From positions 186,001 through 250,000 of the forward strand of contig CACOPA010000001.1 of assembly GCA_902628925.1 (NCBI GenBank): a DNA stretch of 64,000 bases, written 5' to 3'. Below are positions 1 through 9,075 of the stretch, in pieces. A program made the translations under genes and the position numbers. The notes beneath the pieces were generated by a model. The model worked only from the letters and a program-made list of their open reading frames with translations, did not search any database and had not been told where the DNA came from. The stretch is from an uncultured SAR86 cluster bacterium. GTDB lineage: Bacteria > Pseudomonadota > Gammaproteobacteria > Magnimaribacterales > D2472. Position 1 is the stretch's first letter; each line of letters starts with the position of its first letter.

Positions 1-173
1 AAGGAGTTCAGGGTGCTGCAATGCAATCTTTTGCGAATCAACTTTCTGAAGTTGATATGGCGGCTGTTATTACATATACAAGAAGAGCTTGGGGCAATGA
101 TGCAAAAGGAGACGGTGAAATTGTTGCTCCAAAAGAAATTGTAGAATATAAAGAAAACAAAATTAAGATATAG
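1..173 (+). CDS. coxB: Cytochrome c oxidase subunit II, C-terminal end (partial)
   Basis: Only the last 56 codons and the stop are inside the window; the gene begins upstream. The fragment reads through a segment MQSFANQLSEVDMAAVITYTRR followed by WGN, which is typical of the cytochrome c domain fused to the end of many proteobacterial CoxB proteins. This domain accepts electrons from soluble cytochrome c and passes them to the CuA centre. The stop lies 9 bases before coxA, so the two are almost certainly cotranscribed. The CuA ligands and membrane helices are outside the window and cannot be checked. Confidence 0.85.
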   Translation, partial: GVQGAAMQSFANQLSEVDMAAVITYTRRAWGNDAKGDGEIVAPKEIVEYKENKIKI

Positions 174-182
174 GAAGTAAAT

Positions 183-1763
183 ATGAGCGCAGTTATAGAA
201 TCTCATGACGATCACCATCACGGTCCTGCAAAGGGCTTAACAAGATGGTTATTCACCACAAACCATAAAGATATTGGCACTTTATACCTTTGGTTTAGCT
301 TTGCGATGTTCTTAATTGGTGGAGCAATGGCTCTGGTAATTAGAGCAGAGTTATTTCAGCCTGGTATGCAAATCGTAGAGCCAGAATTTTATAACCAGAT
401 GCTTACTTTGCATGGTCTAATAATGGTCTTTGGAGCAGTGATGCCAGCATTTGTAGGGTTAGCAAATTGGCTTGTTCCTATGATGGTTGGTGCCCCAGAT
501 ATGGCACTACCTAGAATGAATAATTTGAGTTTTTGGATTTTGCCTTTTGCTTTTTTGATGATGCTTTCCTCTTTATTTATGGAGGGAGGAGCACCTAATT
601 TTGGTTGGACTTTCTATGCTCCATTATCCACAACATATGCACCACCCAGTGTTACTTTTTTCATTTTTTCTGTTCATATTCTCGGAGCTTCATCAATTAT
701 GGGAGCCATTAATGTGATTGTAACTATTATGAATATGAGAGCTCCAGGAATGACTTTGATGAAGATGCCATTGTTTGTTTGGTCATGGCTTATAACAGCA
801 TATTTGTTGATAGCAGTTATGCCTGTCCTAGCAGGAGCAGTAACCATGATGCTGATGGATATCCACTTTGGAACCAGTTTCTTCAATGCTGCAGGTGGCG
901 GAGACCCAGTCCTTTTTCAACATATTTTCTGGTTCTTTGGTCACCCTGAGGTTTACATAATGATATTACCGGCCTTCGGAATTGTTTCGCATATAATTTC
1001 TACTTTCTCTAGGAAAGAGCTTTTCGGTTACTCGTCAATGGTTTGGGCAATGGTTTCAATTGCTATTCTTTCTTTCGTCGTTTGGGCTCATCATATGTTC
1101 ACTGTTGGAATGCCATTAGCAGCTGAACTATTTTTTATGTGGGCAACCATGCTAATCGCAGTTCCTACAGGAGTTAAGGTTTTTAATTGGGTTGCAACCA
1201 TGTTTAGAGGCTCAATAACTTACGAAACACCGATGTTGTTTGCAATAGCATTTGTTGTTCTATTCACGATCGGCGGGTTTTCTGGGCTAATGCTTGCTAT
1301 TACACCAGCTGACTTTCAATATCATGATACATATTTTGTTGTTGCTCATTTCCATTATGTACTCGTACCTGGAGCAATATTCTCAATTATGGCTGCAGTA
1401 TATTACTGGCTTCCTAAATGGTGTGGAAACATGTATGACGAAAGGCTAGGCCGCTTGCACTTTTGGCTTTCTTTTATTGGCGTAAACGTTACATTTTTCC
1501 CACAGCACTTTATTGGTTTAGCTGGAATGCCTAGAAGGATTCCTGATTACGCGCTTCAGTTTGCGGACTGGAATATGGTATCTACTGTTGGAGCTTTCTT
1601 GTTCGGTGCCTCTCAAATACTCTTCCTATTTATTGTTGTAAGAACAGTTATGGGTGGGAAGAAGGCTACTCCTGAAGTCTGGGAGGGAGCCCAAGGTTTA
1701 GAATGGACAGTTGATTCTCCTCCTCCATACCACACATTTTCAACACCACCAGAAGTTAAGTAA
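183..1763 (+). CDS. coxA: Cytochrome c oxidase subunit I (aa3 type)
   Basis: This is the catalytic heme-copper subunit of the aerobic terminal oxidase, which reduces oxygen to water and pumps protons across the inner membrane. Visible ligands are His77 (low-spin heme a), His254 with the cross-linked Tyr258 in the GHPEVY motif, His303-His304 (CuB), and His389/His391 in [13 protein letters not shown] for heme a3 and heme a. The Glu of GHPEVY marks the A1 subfamily. At 526 residues it is full length with about twelve membrane segments. An AGGAAG ribosome site lies just before the ATG. It sits between coxB and ctaG in the usual oxidase operon. Confidence 0.98.
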   Translation: MSAVIESHDDHHHGPAKGLTRWLFTTNHKDIGTLYLWFSFAMFLIGGAMALVIRAELFQPGMQIVEPEFYNQMLTLHGLIMVFGAVMPAFVGLANWLVPMMVGAPDMALPRMNNLSFWILPFAFLMMLSSLFMEGGAPNFGWTFYAPLSTTYAPPSVTFFIFSVHILGASSIMGAINVIVTIMNMRAPGMTLMKMPLFVWSWLITAYLLIAVMPVLAGAVTMMLMDIHFGTSFFNAAGGGDPVLFQHIFWFFGHPEVYIMILPAFGIVSHIISTFSRKELFGYSSMVWAMVSIAILSFVVWAHHMFTVGMPLAAELFFMWATMLIAVPTGVKVFNWVATMFRGSITYETPMLFAIAFVVLFTIGGFSGLMLAITPADFQYHDTYFVVAHFHYVLVPGAIFSIMAAVYYWLPKWCGNMYDERLGRLHFWLSFIGVNVTFFPQHFIGLAGMPRRIPDYALQFADWNMVSTVGAFLFGASQILFLFIVVRTVMGGKKATPEVWEGAQGLEWTVDSPPPYHTFSTPPEVK

Positions 1764-1765
1764 TT

Positions 1766-2350
1766 ATGAACGAGGGAGGCAAAAAGACTATCAAGATGCT
1801 TTCACTTGCAGTGCTGGGCATGTTTTTCTTTTCTTTTGCCTTGGTCCCTCTTTATGATGTCTTCTGTGAAGTCACTGGACTGAATGGAAAGATTGACTTA
1901 TCTCCAACCAGGATTGTCGAAAGCGATATTTCAGAGGGTAGAGATATTACTGTTCAATTTGTTTCTCATAATAATGAACAAATGCCGTGGGATTTTGGTC
2001 CTTCTGATGAGGTTATAAACATAACAACTGGTAAATACTACACGGCTACCTATTATGTTAAAAATACAACCAGCAGAGCAATGGTGGCTCAAGCCATTCC
2101 AAGCGTTGCGCCATCGAATGCAGCTGCTCATTTAAAAAAATTAGAATGTTTTTGCTTTGAGCAACAAATCTTAAAGTCAGGTGAAGAAGCTCTGCTACCA
2201 GTAAGACTTATTTTTGATAATGAATTACCAGACAATATTAATAATATTGTTCTCTCGTACACAATCTTCGATGTTACCGAAGACAATTTAGACGAATTAG
2301 CCAGTTACATGCATGAGCATGGTGAAGATCATCACTCAATGGGGAGTTAG
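1766..2350 (+). CDS. ctaG: Cytochrome c oxidase assembly protein CtaG/Cox11
   Basis: Cox11-family copper chaperone that delivers copper to the CuB site of CoxA. The 194-residue protein has one N-terminal membrane anchor (about residues 9-30), a conserved Cys34 just after it, and the copper-binding Cys-Phe-Cys motif at residues 128-130 in a beta-rich periplasmic domain. It begins two bases after the coxA stop and ends two bases before coxC, so it is translated as part of the oxidase operon. The C-terminus is His/Asp/Glu rich, which is common but not diagnostic. Confidence 0.96.
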   Translation: MNEGGKKTIKMLSLAVLGMFFFSFALVPLYDVFCEVTGLNGKIDLSPTRIVESDISEGRDITVQFVSHNNEQMPWDFGPSDEVINITTGKYYTATYYVKNTTSRAMVAQAIPSVAPSNAAAHLKKLECFCFEQQILKSGEEALLPVRLIFDNELPDNINNIVLSYTIFDVTEDNLDELASYMHEHGEDHHSMGS

Positions 2351-2352
2351 AA

Positions 2353-3267
2353 ATGAGCACTTACGAAAAATACTATGTACCAGAGCAGAGCAGATTTCCA
2401 ATCTATGCTGCGACTTCTTTATTTATTCTAGTTATGGGTGCTGCCAGTACTATCAATGCAATGGGACAGCCTGACAGCATGGCCAAGTACATGCTTTATG
2501 CTGGGCTGGCATCTTTTGGTGCTACCTTATTCTTTTGGTTTCGAAAAGTTGTTCAAGAACATTTAGCAGGACTAGATAGTGCTCAGCTAAATCAATCATT
2601 TGTGTATGGAATGGCATGGTTCATTTTTTCAGAAGTAATGTTTTTCGCAGCATTTTTTGGTGCATTATTTTATGTGAGAACATTTTCAGTTCCATGGCTT
2701 GGCGGTGAGGGAGAAAAAGGCTTAGCAAATATGCTATGGGAAAATTTTCAGTCAACTTGGCCGCTTTTGACCACTCCAGATTTGGGTGCTGCTTACACTG
2801 TTCCTGAAAAAAGTATGGCTTTTCCTGGATGGGATAAAATATTAACTTGGCTTCCACTGTGGAACACAGTCGTTCTTCTAAGCTCTAGCGTAACAGTTCA
2901 TATGGCTCATGTTAATTTAAAGGCTGCAAATAAAAATAAGTTTAATATTTGGCTGGGCGTTACCGTCTCACTTGCAATATTTTTTGTTTTTCTTCAGGCG
3001 CTTGAATATTATGAAGCTTACGAACACTATGGCCTAACCTTAAATTCTGGAATTTATGGGTCAACTTTCTTCATGCTAACAGGGTTCCACGGCTTTCATG
3101 TGATGATGGGCGGTTTGATGCTTTCAGTGATGCTGATTAGATCAGTTTTTTATAATCACTTTAAACCAGACCCTCATGAGCACTTTGGTTTTGAAGCAGC
3201 ATCATGGTACTGGCATTTTGTTGATGTTGTTTGGGTGATGCTATTTATGTTTGTTTATATACTTTAA
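2353..3267 (+). CDS. coxC: Cytochrome c oxidase subunit III
   Basis: Third core subunit of the aa3 oxidase, a seven-helix membrane protein that stabilises proton pumping in subunit I. The 304 residues include the family signatures FFGALFYVRTF in the first half and the C-terminal FHGFHVMMGG and WYWHFVDVVWVMLF segments. It carries the extended loop between the early helices that is common in proteobacterial CoxC. The gene follows ctaG by two bases. Its stop overlaps the stop of the opposing DUF2909 gene by four bases. Confidence 0.97.
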   Translation: MSTYEKYYVPEQSRFPIYAATSLFILVMGAASTINAMGQPDSMAKYMLYAGLASFGATLFFWFRKVVQEHLAGLDSAQLNQSFVYGMAWFIFSEVMFFAAFFGALFYVRTFSVPWLGGEGEKGLANMLWENFQSTWPLLTTPDLGAAYTVPEKSMAFPGWDKILTWLPLWNTVVLLSSSVTVHMAHVNLKAANKNKFNIWLGVTVSLAIFFVFLQALEYYEAYEHYGLTLNSGIYGSTFFMLTGFHGFHVMMGGLMLSVMLIRSVFYNHFKPDPHEHFGFEAASWYWHFVDVVWVMLFMFVYIL

Positions 3268-3476
3268 GAGCCCCACGGCACTGAGTTGCCAAGTTCTCCG
3301 GTATACAAGCCATAAGCTACTAATATAAGAAGCAAGGCAGCCAGTGATACTCTAACACCCAAGCTTATTACTGTTCCTTTGCTATTGCCTCTGTCTTTGA
3401 ACAGAAAGAACAGACCACTCGTTAAACTTAGAAGTATTAAAATGATTAAGATGAATATAGCAGGCTTCAACCACAT
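3264..3476 (-). CDS. Twin-transmembrane protein, DUF2909 family
   Basis: A 70-residue hydrophobic protein with two predicted membrane helices (about residues 5-26 and 40-60) separated by a short basic loop (FKDRGNSKG). Size, topology and position between coxC and SURF1, on the opposite strand, match the DUF2909 family that occupies the same place in pseudomonads and other gammaproteobacteria. Its function is not established; the conserved position suggests a role linked to cytochrome oxidase biogenesis, which is inference. It converges on coxC with a four-base overlap and is divergent from SURF1. Confidence 0.75.
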   Translation of the reverse strand: MWLKPAIFILIILILLSLTSGLFFLFKDRGNSKGTVISLGVRVSLAALLLILVAYGLYTGELGNSVPWGS

Positions 3477-3501
3477 TATTTGATTGTAACTTAAACCTAT
3501 A

Positions 3502-4197
3502 ATGAATTATTTAGAATTAATAAAAAAAAATTCAGCTTTATCAGTTTTTAGCTTCTTTTTTATAATAGTGTTCTTCTCCCTTGGAATTTGGCAGGTTTAT
3601 AAAGGTAACCTTAAAGCACAAGAAGAAAAAGAATTTTATGCTTATAAACCGAGCATCCCATATTCTCAATCACTTCAGGCGTGGTCCAATGTTTCTATTG
3701 AGGGAAGGTTTGATTCCTCAAGACAAATACTTTTTGACAATCAGCTTTTGGATGGTAAACCAGGATATAAAGTTTATACGCCATTTATTTTTTCGGATGA
3801 TCGACTAATCATGGTAAATAGAGGGTGGTTATCAAAAGCGGATATGAGTCAACTGTCACCAATGCTTGATGTAACATCTAATTCAAAGACAATTACAGGA
3901 ATAATCTATCGCCCGGAAAGAAATATTACCTTTGGAGATAATCTTATTACTGAAAGCTGGCCTAAAATTAGTCAGCTAAGAGACACAAATTTTTATAGCG
4001 AACAGTATTCAGAATCAGTCGAAAATTTCTTTTTACACCTAGATGCAAATCATCGGGAAGTACTAACTTTTCAAGAAATTGTCCCCTTTACCATTTCATC
4101 TACTAGGCATTTTGGGTACGCTTTACAGTGGTTTGTCATGACAATAGTCCTTGCAGCAATGTATTTTTTTACAATAAATAGGAACGAGAATGAATAA
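3502..4197 (+). CDS. SURF1 family cytochrome oxidase biogenesis protein
   Basis: SURF1/Shy1 homologue that helps insert heme A into subunit I. The 231-residue protein has the family architecture: an N-terminal helix (about 14-32) followed by GIWQVYKG, a periplasmic domain containing VNRGWL near residues 105-110, and a C-terminal helix (about 206-224) after HFGYALQWF. The next gene starts eight bases before this stop, so translation is probably coupled. It lies upstream of the heme A synthesis genes, consistent with the role. Confidence 0.93.
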   Translation: MNYLELIKKNSALSVFSFFFIIVFFSLGIWQVYKGNLKAQEEKEFYAYKPSIPYSQSLQAWSNVSIEGRFDSSRQILFDNQLLDGKPGYKVYTPFIFSDDRLIMVNRGWLSKADMSQLSPMLDVTSNSKTITGIIYRPERNITFGDNLITESWPKISQLRDTNFYSEQYSESVENFFLHLDANHREVLTFQEIVPFTISSTRHFGYALQWFVMTIVLAAMYFFTINRNENE

Positions 4198-4732
4198 TCG
4201 GATTTTTTTAATTTTTCTATTAGTAACGCCACTAATTGTAATTATTGGATCAACGCTAGCATTTAACCTTGGGTACTCACCTGAGAACACAAAAAATAAT
4301 GGAACTTTTTTTGATAGTTATTTTGAAGTTAATCCTAGGTCGTTAGTTGATGAGAGCGGATCTGTAATTGAATTTGAGGATGGTAAGTGGGTACTGGGTG
4401 TTTATTACAATAATGATCTTAATTTTGAGAATGCACTTTATGTAATGCGACAGTTAAATGTTGCTCTTAACAGAGATATATTCAAGCTTAAAAGAATTTT
4501 CGTTCAATCAAAGTCTTTTCAACCAAATGCAAAATTATTAGATGATTTTCCGCGAATTGAAATTTTTAATGATGTAAATGATGAGTTCATAAATCAAATT
4601 GAAAAAAATACTACAGATTATTTCTCAACCCCTCGAATTTTTGTAATAGATCCATATGGTCGGGCAGTAATGTTTTTTGATGCCTCAATGGATCCAAAGT
4701 TAATCCTAAAAGACTTAAAGGTGCTTATATGA
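4190..4732 (+). CDS. Membrane-anchored SCO/thioredoxin-like protein without cysteines
   Basis: A 180-residue protein with one N-terminal membrane helix (about 5-26) and a soluble domain. The soluble part has a pattern reminiscent of the thioredoxin/SCO fold: a strand after FEDGKWVLGVYY and a late strand IFVIDPYGRAVMFFD followed by a helix. It contains no cysteine and no histidine, so it cannot bind copper or do thiol chemistry as SCO1 does. Comparable uncharacterised proteins occur between SURF1 and ctaA in other gammaproteobacteria. It overlaps SURF1 by eight bases and ctaA by four. I infer a structural oxidase-assembly role; the family assignment is tentative. Confidence 0.6.
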   Translation: MNNRIFLIFLLVTPLIVIIGSTLAFNLGYSPENTKNNGTFFDSYFEVNPRSLVDESGSVIEFEDGKWVLGVYYNNDLNFENALYVMRQLNVALNRDIFKLKRIFVQSKSFQPNAKLLDDFPRIEIFNDVNDEFINQIEKNTTDYFSTPRIFVIDPYGRAVMFFDASMDPKLILKDLKVLI

Positions 4733-5691
4733 ATATAAAAAATGTATCTCTCTTTGGAATTCTATTTGCTTTCGTGGTTATAGCTCTGGGCGCTTGGACT
4801 AGACTAGTTGATGCTGGGCTGGGATGTCCTGACTGGCCAGGATGCTATGGCTTTGTTTTTTTTCCAACGACTGAGGCAGAAGTTGCTCTCGCTGAGCAAA
4901 GATATCCAGCATTTCCATATGAGATAGATAAAGCTATTCCAGAGGTTGTTCATAGATATTTTGCTGCTGCACTTGGTTTGCTGGCAATTTTTGTTGTGTA
5001 CTTAACCCATAAAACCGATGATACACAAAACAAAAGAATTTCAATTTTTTTGTTGATATTCATCTGCTGCCAAGGATTGTTTGGTTATTTAACTGTCAGC
5101 CTTAAGCTGCTGCCCATAATAGTAACAACTCATCTATTTGGGGGCTTTATTACTCTTTCCACATTCTTTTATTTGTACATTAAAAATTCTAATTTTTTCC
5201 AAAACTTTCAAATCGGTCACTTAAAAAATCTAGCGATGCTTGCTTTGTTTGTTTTGGTCATACAAATATTTCTAGGGGCATGGACTTCAACAAATTATGC
5301 CTCATTGGCATGTCCAGATTTTCCAACTTGCCAAGGCAGTTTTATACCAGATATGGATTTTTCAGCTGGATTTAATCTTGCTCAGGAGGTTGGACCAAAC
5401 TATCTTTATGGCCTTTTAGATAATGAAGCAAGGGTTGCGATACATTATTCCCATCGTATAACAGCAATACTTCTAACAATTATTTTTCTAATATTAATTT
5501 CCAGGTTGTGGTTCTCTAGTGCCGCACCTCTCGCATCTACTATAGGAATTGTTCTACTTACTCAAATATCTCTTGGGATAATGAATGTGGTTTATGTATT
5601 ACCACTTTATATCGCGATTGCTCATAATTTAGTCGCAGCACTGTTATTATTAACAACTCTCTATATAAATATGCTGGCTTGGAAAAAATGA
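4729..5691 (+). CDS. ctaA: Heme A synthase (COX15/CtaA)
   Basis: Membrane enzyme that oxidises the C8 methyl group of heme O to the formyl group of heme A. The 320 residues form about eight helices in two pseudo-symmetric halves. Each half has a cysteine pair loop (GCPDWPGC near residue 32, ACPDFPTC in the second half) and heme-ligand histidines (VVHRYF, VTTHLF, YSHRIT, IAHNLV). It starts in an ATGA overlap with the preceding gene and its stop overlaps the ctaB start, so ctaA and ctaB are translationally coupled. Confidence 0.95.
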   Translation: MNIKNVSLFGILFAFVVIALGAWTRLVDAGLGCPDWPGCYGFVFFPTTEAEVALAEQRYPAFPYEIDKAIPEVVHRYFAAALGLLAIFVVYLTHKTDDTQNKRISIFLLIFICCQGLFGYLTVSLKLLPIIVTTHLFGGFITLSTFFYLYIKNSNFFQNFQIGHLKNLAMLALFVLVIQIFLGAWTSTNYASLACPDFPTCQGSFIPDMDFSAGFNLAQEVGPNYLYGLLDNEARVAIHYSHRITAILLTIIFLILISRLWFSSAAPLASTIGIVLLTQISLGIMNVVYVLPLYIAIAHNLVAALLLLTTLYINMLAWKK

Positions 5692-6551
5692 GCATACTCA
5701 GAAGTTACTATCATCTATGTAAACCAAACGTGGTTTTTATGATGCTAATAACTTCATTAATTGGATCATTATTGGCAACCAACGGGTCTAACTTTAATCC
5801 ATTATTAATTTTAATTTCACTCATAGGAATTGGTTTATGTGCAGCTTCTGCCGCTGCCATTAATCAAGTGGTTGATCAAAAAGTTGATGCTAATATGTCA
5901 AGAACAAGTGAAAGACCAATACCTCAAGGAGAAATATCTTCCAGCAAAGCAATCTCATTTGCTATTGTCATCGGCTTGATTGGCTATGCCATTTTATACA
6001 GATATGTAAATGTGCTGACAGCATATCTAACAATTGCTTCATTGATAGGCTATGCAATTATTTATACAGTTTTTTTAAAAAGAGCAACGCCTCAAAACAT
6101 AGTGATTGGTGGTCTTGCTGGAGCCGCGCCTCCTCTTTTAGGTTGGAGTTCTATTACTGGGAGCATTGATCCTAACGCTCTTTTGCTGGTATTAATTATT
6201 TTTGCGTGGACGCCACCACATTTTTGGGCTTTAGCCATTCATAGAAAAGATGAATATGCCAAAGAAAATATCCCAATGCTTCCAGTTACACATGGCATTT
6301 CGTTTACAAAATTACAAATTATTCTTTATACGATTGTCATGCTTTTGGTGAGTTTATTTCCCTATTTTGTAATGATGTCTGGAGCATTTTATTTAGTCTC
6401 AGCTATTGTGCTTGGATCAATTTTTTTATGGTATGCATTTAGGTTGTATGGTGATGATTCAAATACCCTTGCTATGCCGACATTTCAATATTCAATTTAT
6501 TATATTTTTCTTATTTTTTTAACGTTGTTAATTGATCATTTCATCTTATGA
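5688..6551 (+). CDS. ctaB: Protoheme IX farnesyltransferase (heme O synthase)
   Basis: UbiA-superfamily prenyltransferase (CtaB/CyoE) that transfers a farnesyl group to protoheme, giving heme O for CtaA. The first Asp-rich motif is seen in NQVVDQKVDANMSRTSERP, and the second conserved loop around AIHRKDEYAKENIPMLPV. About nine membrane helices are expected. I prefer the ATG at 5688, which forms an ATGA overlap with the ctaA stop, over an upstream TTG at 5679; this gives 287 residues. Confidence 0.96.
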   Translation: MSILRSYYHLCKPNVVFMMLITSLIGSLLATNGSNFNPLLILISLIGIGLCAASAAAINQVVDQKVDANMSRTSERPIPQGEISSSKAISFAIVIGLIGYAILYRYVNVLTAYLTIASLIGYAIIYTVFLKRATPQNIVIGGLAGAAPPLLGWSSITGSIDPNALLLVLIIFAWTPPHFWALAIHRKDEYAKENIPMLPVTHGISFTKLQIILYTIVMLLVSLFPYFVMMSGAFYLVSAIVLGSIFLWYAFRLYGDDSNTLAMPTFQYSIYYIFLIFLTLLIDHFIL

Positions 6552-7192
6552 ACAGAAATATTTCAATCTCAATCATATTAATAATTTTATTTATGGCTAC
6601 TGTCCTGACTTTATTTGTAAATAAACTAACAACACCACGCGAGCTGTCTAGGAGCGAACTTTTGGTGAACGGTTATTATTCACTTAGTCAGCCTAAAGAG
6701 ATTTCTAATTTTGAATTCATTTCTTCTAACAATACCAAGATTACTAAGGACTTTTTAAAGGATAAATGGACGCTGGTTTATTTTGGTTTTACTAATTGCC
6801 CAGACGAATGCCCTGTTTCTATGTCCATGATTAGGGAGCTTTTTTTAACATTGTCTGAAAAAGGTATGGATTTAAGCGATAAGCAGGTACTTTTAATTTC
6901 TATTGATCCAGAAAACGATTCACCCAAAGAAATCGATATGTATGCAAAAGCATTTAATAAAAATTTTTACGGAGCAGTAGCAATTCGTCCAATGTTGGTT
7001 AATCTAGCAACGCAACTAGATGTCATGGTCACATCACCCAAACAAAAAGATCATGCTAGCCATGCAGATCATTTAGACAATCATATGAACAATATTATTT
7101 TGATCGGACCCGATCAAAAATACTTAGGCTATTTTAGACCGCCTTTTATTAAAGAGAATTTACTTCTTACTTATCAATCAGTAGCTTATTAA
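6548..7192 (+). CDS. SCO1/SenC copper chaperone
   Basis: Periplasmic, membrane-anchored SCO family protein that supplies copper to the CuA site of CoxB. A single helix (about 7-25) anchors a thioredoxin-like domain with the copper ligands Cys84 and Cys88 in FTNCPDECPVS. A later His in the DHLDNHMNNIILIGP segment is the likely third ligand; this segment is His-rich. Length (214 aa) is normal. It overlaps ctaB by four bases and ends the oxidase cluster, abutting the opposing phosphatase gene with no gap. Confidence 0.94.
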   Translation: MNRNISISIILIILFMATVLTLFVNKLTTPRELSRSELLVNGYYSLSQPKEISNFEFISSNNTKITKDFLKDKWTLVYFGFTNCPDECPVSMSMIRELFLTLSEKGMDLSDKQVLLISIDPENDSPKEIDMYAKAFNKNFYGAVAIRPMLVNLATQLDVMVTSPKQKDHASHADHLDNHMNNIILIGPDQKYLGYFRPPFIKENLLLTYQSVAY

Positions 7193-8077
7193 TCAGGATT
7201 TCTCTAAGAGAAAATTTTTAAGTTTTCCTAGGGTTTCGTCATCAATTTCAAGCCCTTCAGCAATAAAGTTTTCTATTGATCCGTAATCTTCAATAATTCT
7301 ATCCATGGCAGCAACAATGAATCTTTCTTCCACGCCCATTATCGGCCTTAATTGGTCTACATCTGCTTGATTAAGGGAGTAAAGCTTAATTTTCTTTAAG
7401 TAATCATCAACGAATTCTTTTGTGTATTCATTTGTTTTCATGTAATCATTTATTACTGTTTCCATTGGGACGCCAACTGCTAGCAATGTTATAGCTGCCG
7501 CAAATCCAGCCCGATCTTTGCCGGCTGTACAATGAAAAAGAGATGGTTTTTGTTCGTTTGCGAGAGTTTCAAGGAAGTCTTTGTAGACACCTTTGTACTT
7601 TGATACAAATTCTGCATTCGCTTCAACTAGCAATTCGCCCAAATCACCCTGATCTTGACCTCTCATCATAGCTTCAACTTTTGGGCGAATGGCGCCGTCC
7701 GCCTCAATTGGTAATTGGATGTATCGCATACCATCGGGAATTAGGTCTGGATCCTCAGATTTTTCATTACTTGACCTGAAGTCGATTACATTTTTAATGC
7801 CCAGTGATGATAAGTATTCTTGATCATCTGTTGAGAGGTCGGATAATTTATCAGACCGATACAAGACCCCCCATTTGACTTTTTTTCCATCAGTAGTTTT
7901 ATACCCACCAAGCTCTCTGGTATTGTGAGTTCCATCCAGAAAAATCTTTCGATACTCTTCTGTTTGAAAGTCAGGATTATCTTTGTGTATTACTTTCATT
8001 TTTTCATCAGATTCATTCGTGCACGAAATGCATAAGAACAAAAAACCAAACAGCGTTAATTTATGCGATTTCAACAA
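7193..8077 (-). CDS. Tyrosine/serine protein phosphatase-like protein, exported
   Basis: A 294-residue protein of the bacterial tyrosine/serine phosphatase group (Y_phosphatase3 type). The N-terminal part has the family segment NTRELGGYKTTDGKKVKWGVLYRSDKL, and the P-loop HCTAGKDRAG (His182, Cys183, Arg189) carries the catalytic Cys and Arg. The N-terminus is a hydrophobic export signal ending in CISC; Cys19 could be lipidated, although the lipobox is not canonical. The substrate is unknown; related enzymes act on phosphoproteins or phosphoinositides. Its start overlaps the end of the quinone oxidoreductase gene by 17 bases, indicating one transcript. Confidence 0.85.
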   Translation of the reverse strand: MLKSHKLTLFGFLFLCISCTNESDEKMKVIHKDNPDFQTEEYRKIFLDGTHNTRELGGYKTTDGKKVKWGVLYRSDKLSDLSTDDQEYLSSLGIKNVIDFRSSNEKSEDPDLIPDGMRYIQLPIEADGAIRPKVEAMMRGQDQGDLGELLVEANAEFVSKYKGVYKDFLETLANEQKPSLFHCTAGKDRAGFAAAITLLAVGVPMETVINDYMKTNEYTKEFVDDYLKKIKLYSLNQADVDQLRPIMGVEERFIVAAMDRIIEDYGSIENFIAEGLEIDDETLGKLKNFLLEKS

Positions 8078-9074
8078 TTACCTTTCCAGTTGCCTTCCTT
8101 TCAGCTAGGTGCGCAATTGCTTTTGCTGAATCTTCAAGCTTAAATTTATCTTTTATACGAGGATTAATTTTGCCTGCTTCTAAAAGCTCAAAAAGTTCTT
8201 CAAAGTTTTTGTGATTTTCTTTAGGAAACATTGCCGTCCATGCACCCCAAAAAACACCTACAATTTGACAACTTTTTAACAATGCAAGATTAAGGGGCGG
8301 CTTAGGTATTTCACCAGCTGCAAAACCAATTACTAAATATCTCCCTTCCCAAGCTGTTGCACGAATAGCAGGCTCACTAAAGGATCCCCCGACAGGATCA
8401 TAAACCACATTAGCACCTATACCTCCAGTAAGTTCTTTAATTTTATTTGAGAACTCTTTTTGTTCATCTCTATTCATATTGCCCGATTTATAAACAAATC
8501 CTTCATCTGCACCATGCTCAAGACAAATATCCACCTTTTCCTGTGTTGAAGCTGCAGCAATAACCTTTGCACCCATAGACTTGCCTAGCTCAACAGCAGC
8601 CAAACCAACCCCACCTGCTGCTCCAAGAACCAATAATGTTTCTCCTGCCTGAAGGTCGGCCCTTTGCTTCAATGCATACAGCGATGTTCCATAGGTCATG
8701 GCAAGTCCTGCAGCGACCTGAAGGTCCATTTCTTTTGGGATCTTCTGCACTCTAGATTGATCTGCAACTAGTTTTTCTGCAAAACATCCATTTCCTGTCA
8801 TCACAAAAACGTGATCACCTTCATCGAAGTCAGCGACGCCTGATCCAACTTTCTCCACAACACCTGCTGCTTCGGCACCTGGAATGAAAGGCATGGGCGG
8901 CTGGAATTGATACAGACCTTGAACCATTAATACATCAGGGAAATTAACACTAGCTGCTTTTAGGCTTATTAAAATTTCATTATCGCCTGGGATTGGGTCA
9001 TCAACTTCGATATATTGAAGTGTTTCTGACCATTTTTCCTGACCAGCTAATTCAATGCAATTAAGCGCCTTCAT
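8061..9074 (-). CDS. NADPH:quinone oxidoreductase (zinc-free MDR family)
   Basis: A 337-residue medium-chain dehydrogenase/reductase. It has a GroES-like N-terminal domain and a Rossmann domain with the nucleotide-binding segment LGAAGGVGLAAVELGKSMGAKV. The structural and catalytic zinc cysteines of alcohol dehydrogenases are missing, which points to the quinone oxidoreductase branch. These enzymes reduce quinones or enones with NADPH; the exact substrate cannot be read from sequence. It lies one base after gshA and overlaps the downstream phosphatase, so all three are probably cotranscribed. Confidence 0.88.
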   Translation of the reverse strand: MKALNCIELAGQEKWSETLQYIEVDDPIPGDNEILISLKAASVNFPDVLMVQGLYQFQPPMPFIPGAEAAGVVEKVGSGVADFDEGDHVFVMTGNGCFAEKLVADQSRVQKIPKEMDLQVAAGLAMTYGTSLYALKQRADLQAGETLLVLGAAGGVGLAAVELGKSMGAKVIAAASTQEKVDICLEHGADEGFVYKSGNMNRDEQKEFSNKIKELTGGIGANVVYDPVGGSFSEPAIRATAWEGRYLVIGFAAGEIPKPPLNLALLKSCQIVGVFWGAWTAMFPKENHKNFEELFELLEAGKINPRIKDKFKLEDSAKAIAHLAERKATGKVIVEIA

Positions 9075-9075
9075 A

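Noticed and set aside
674-886. Minus-strand frame inside coxA
   Set aside because: It is fully antisense to a highly conserved gene and shows no recognisable motif; many similar shadow frames across the window were left out for the same reason.
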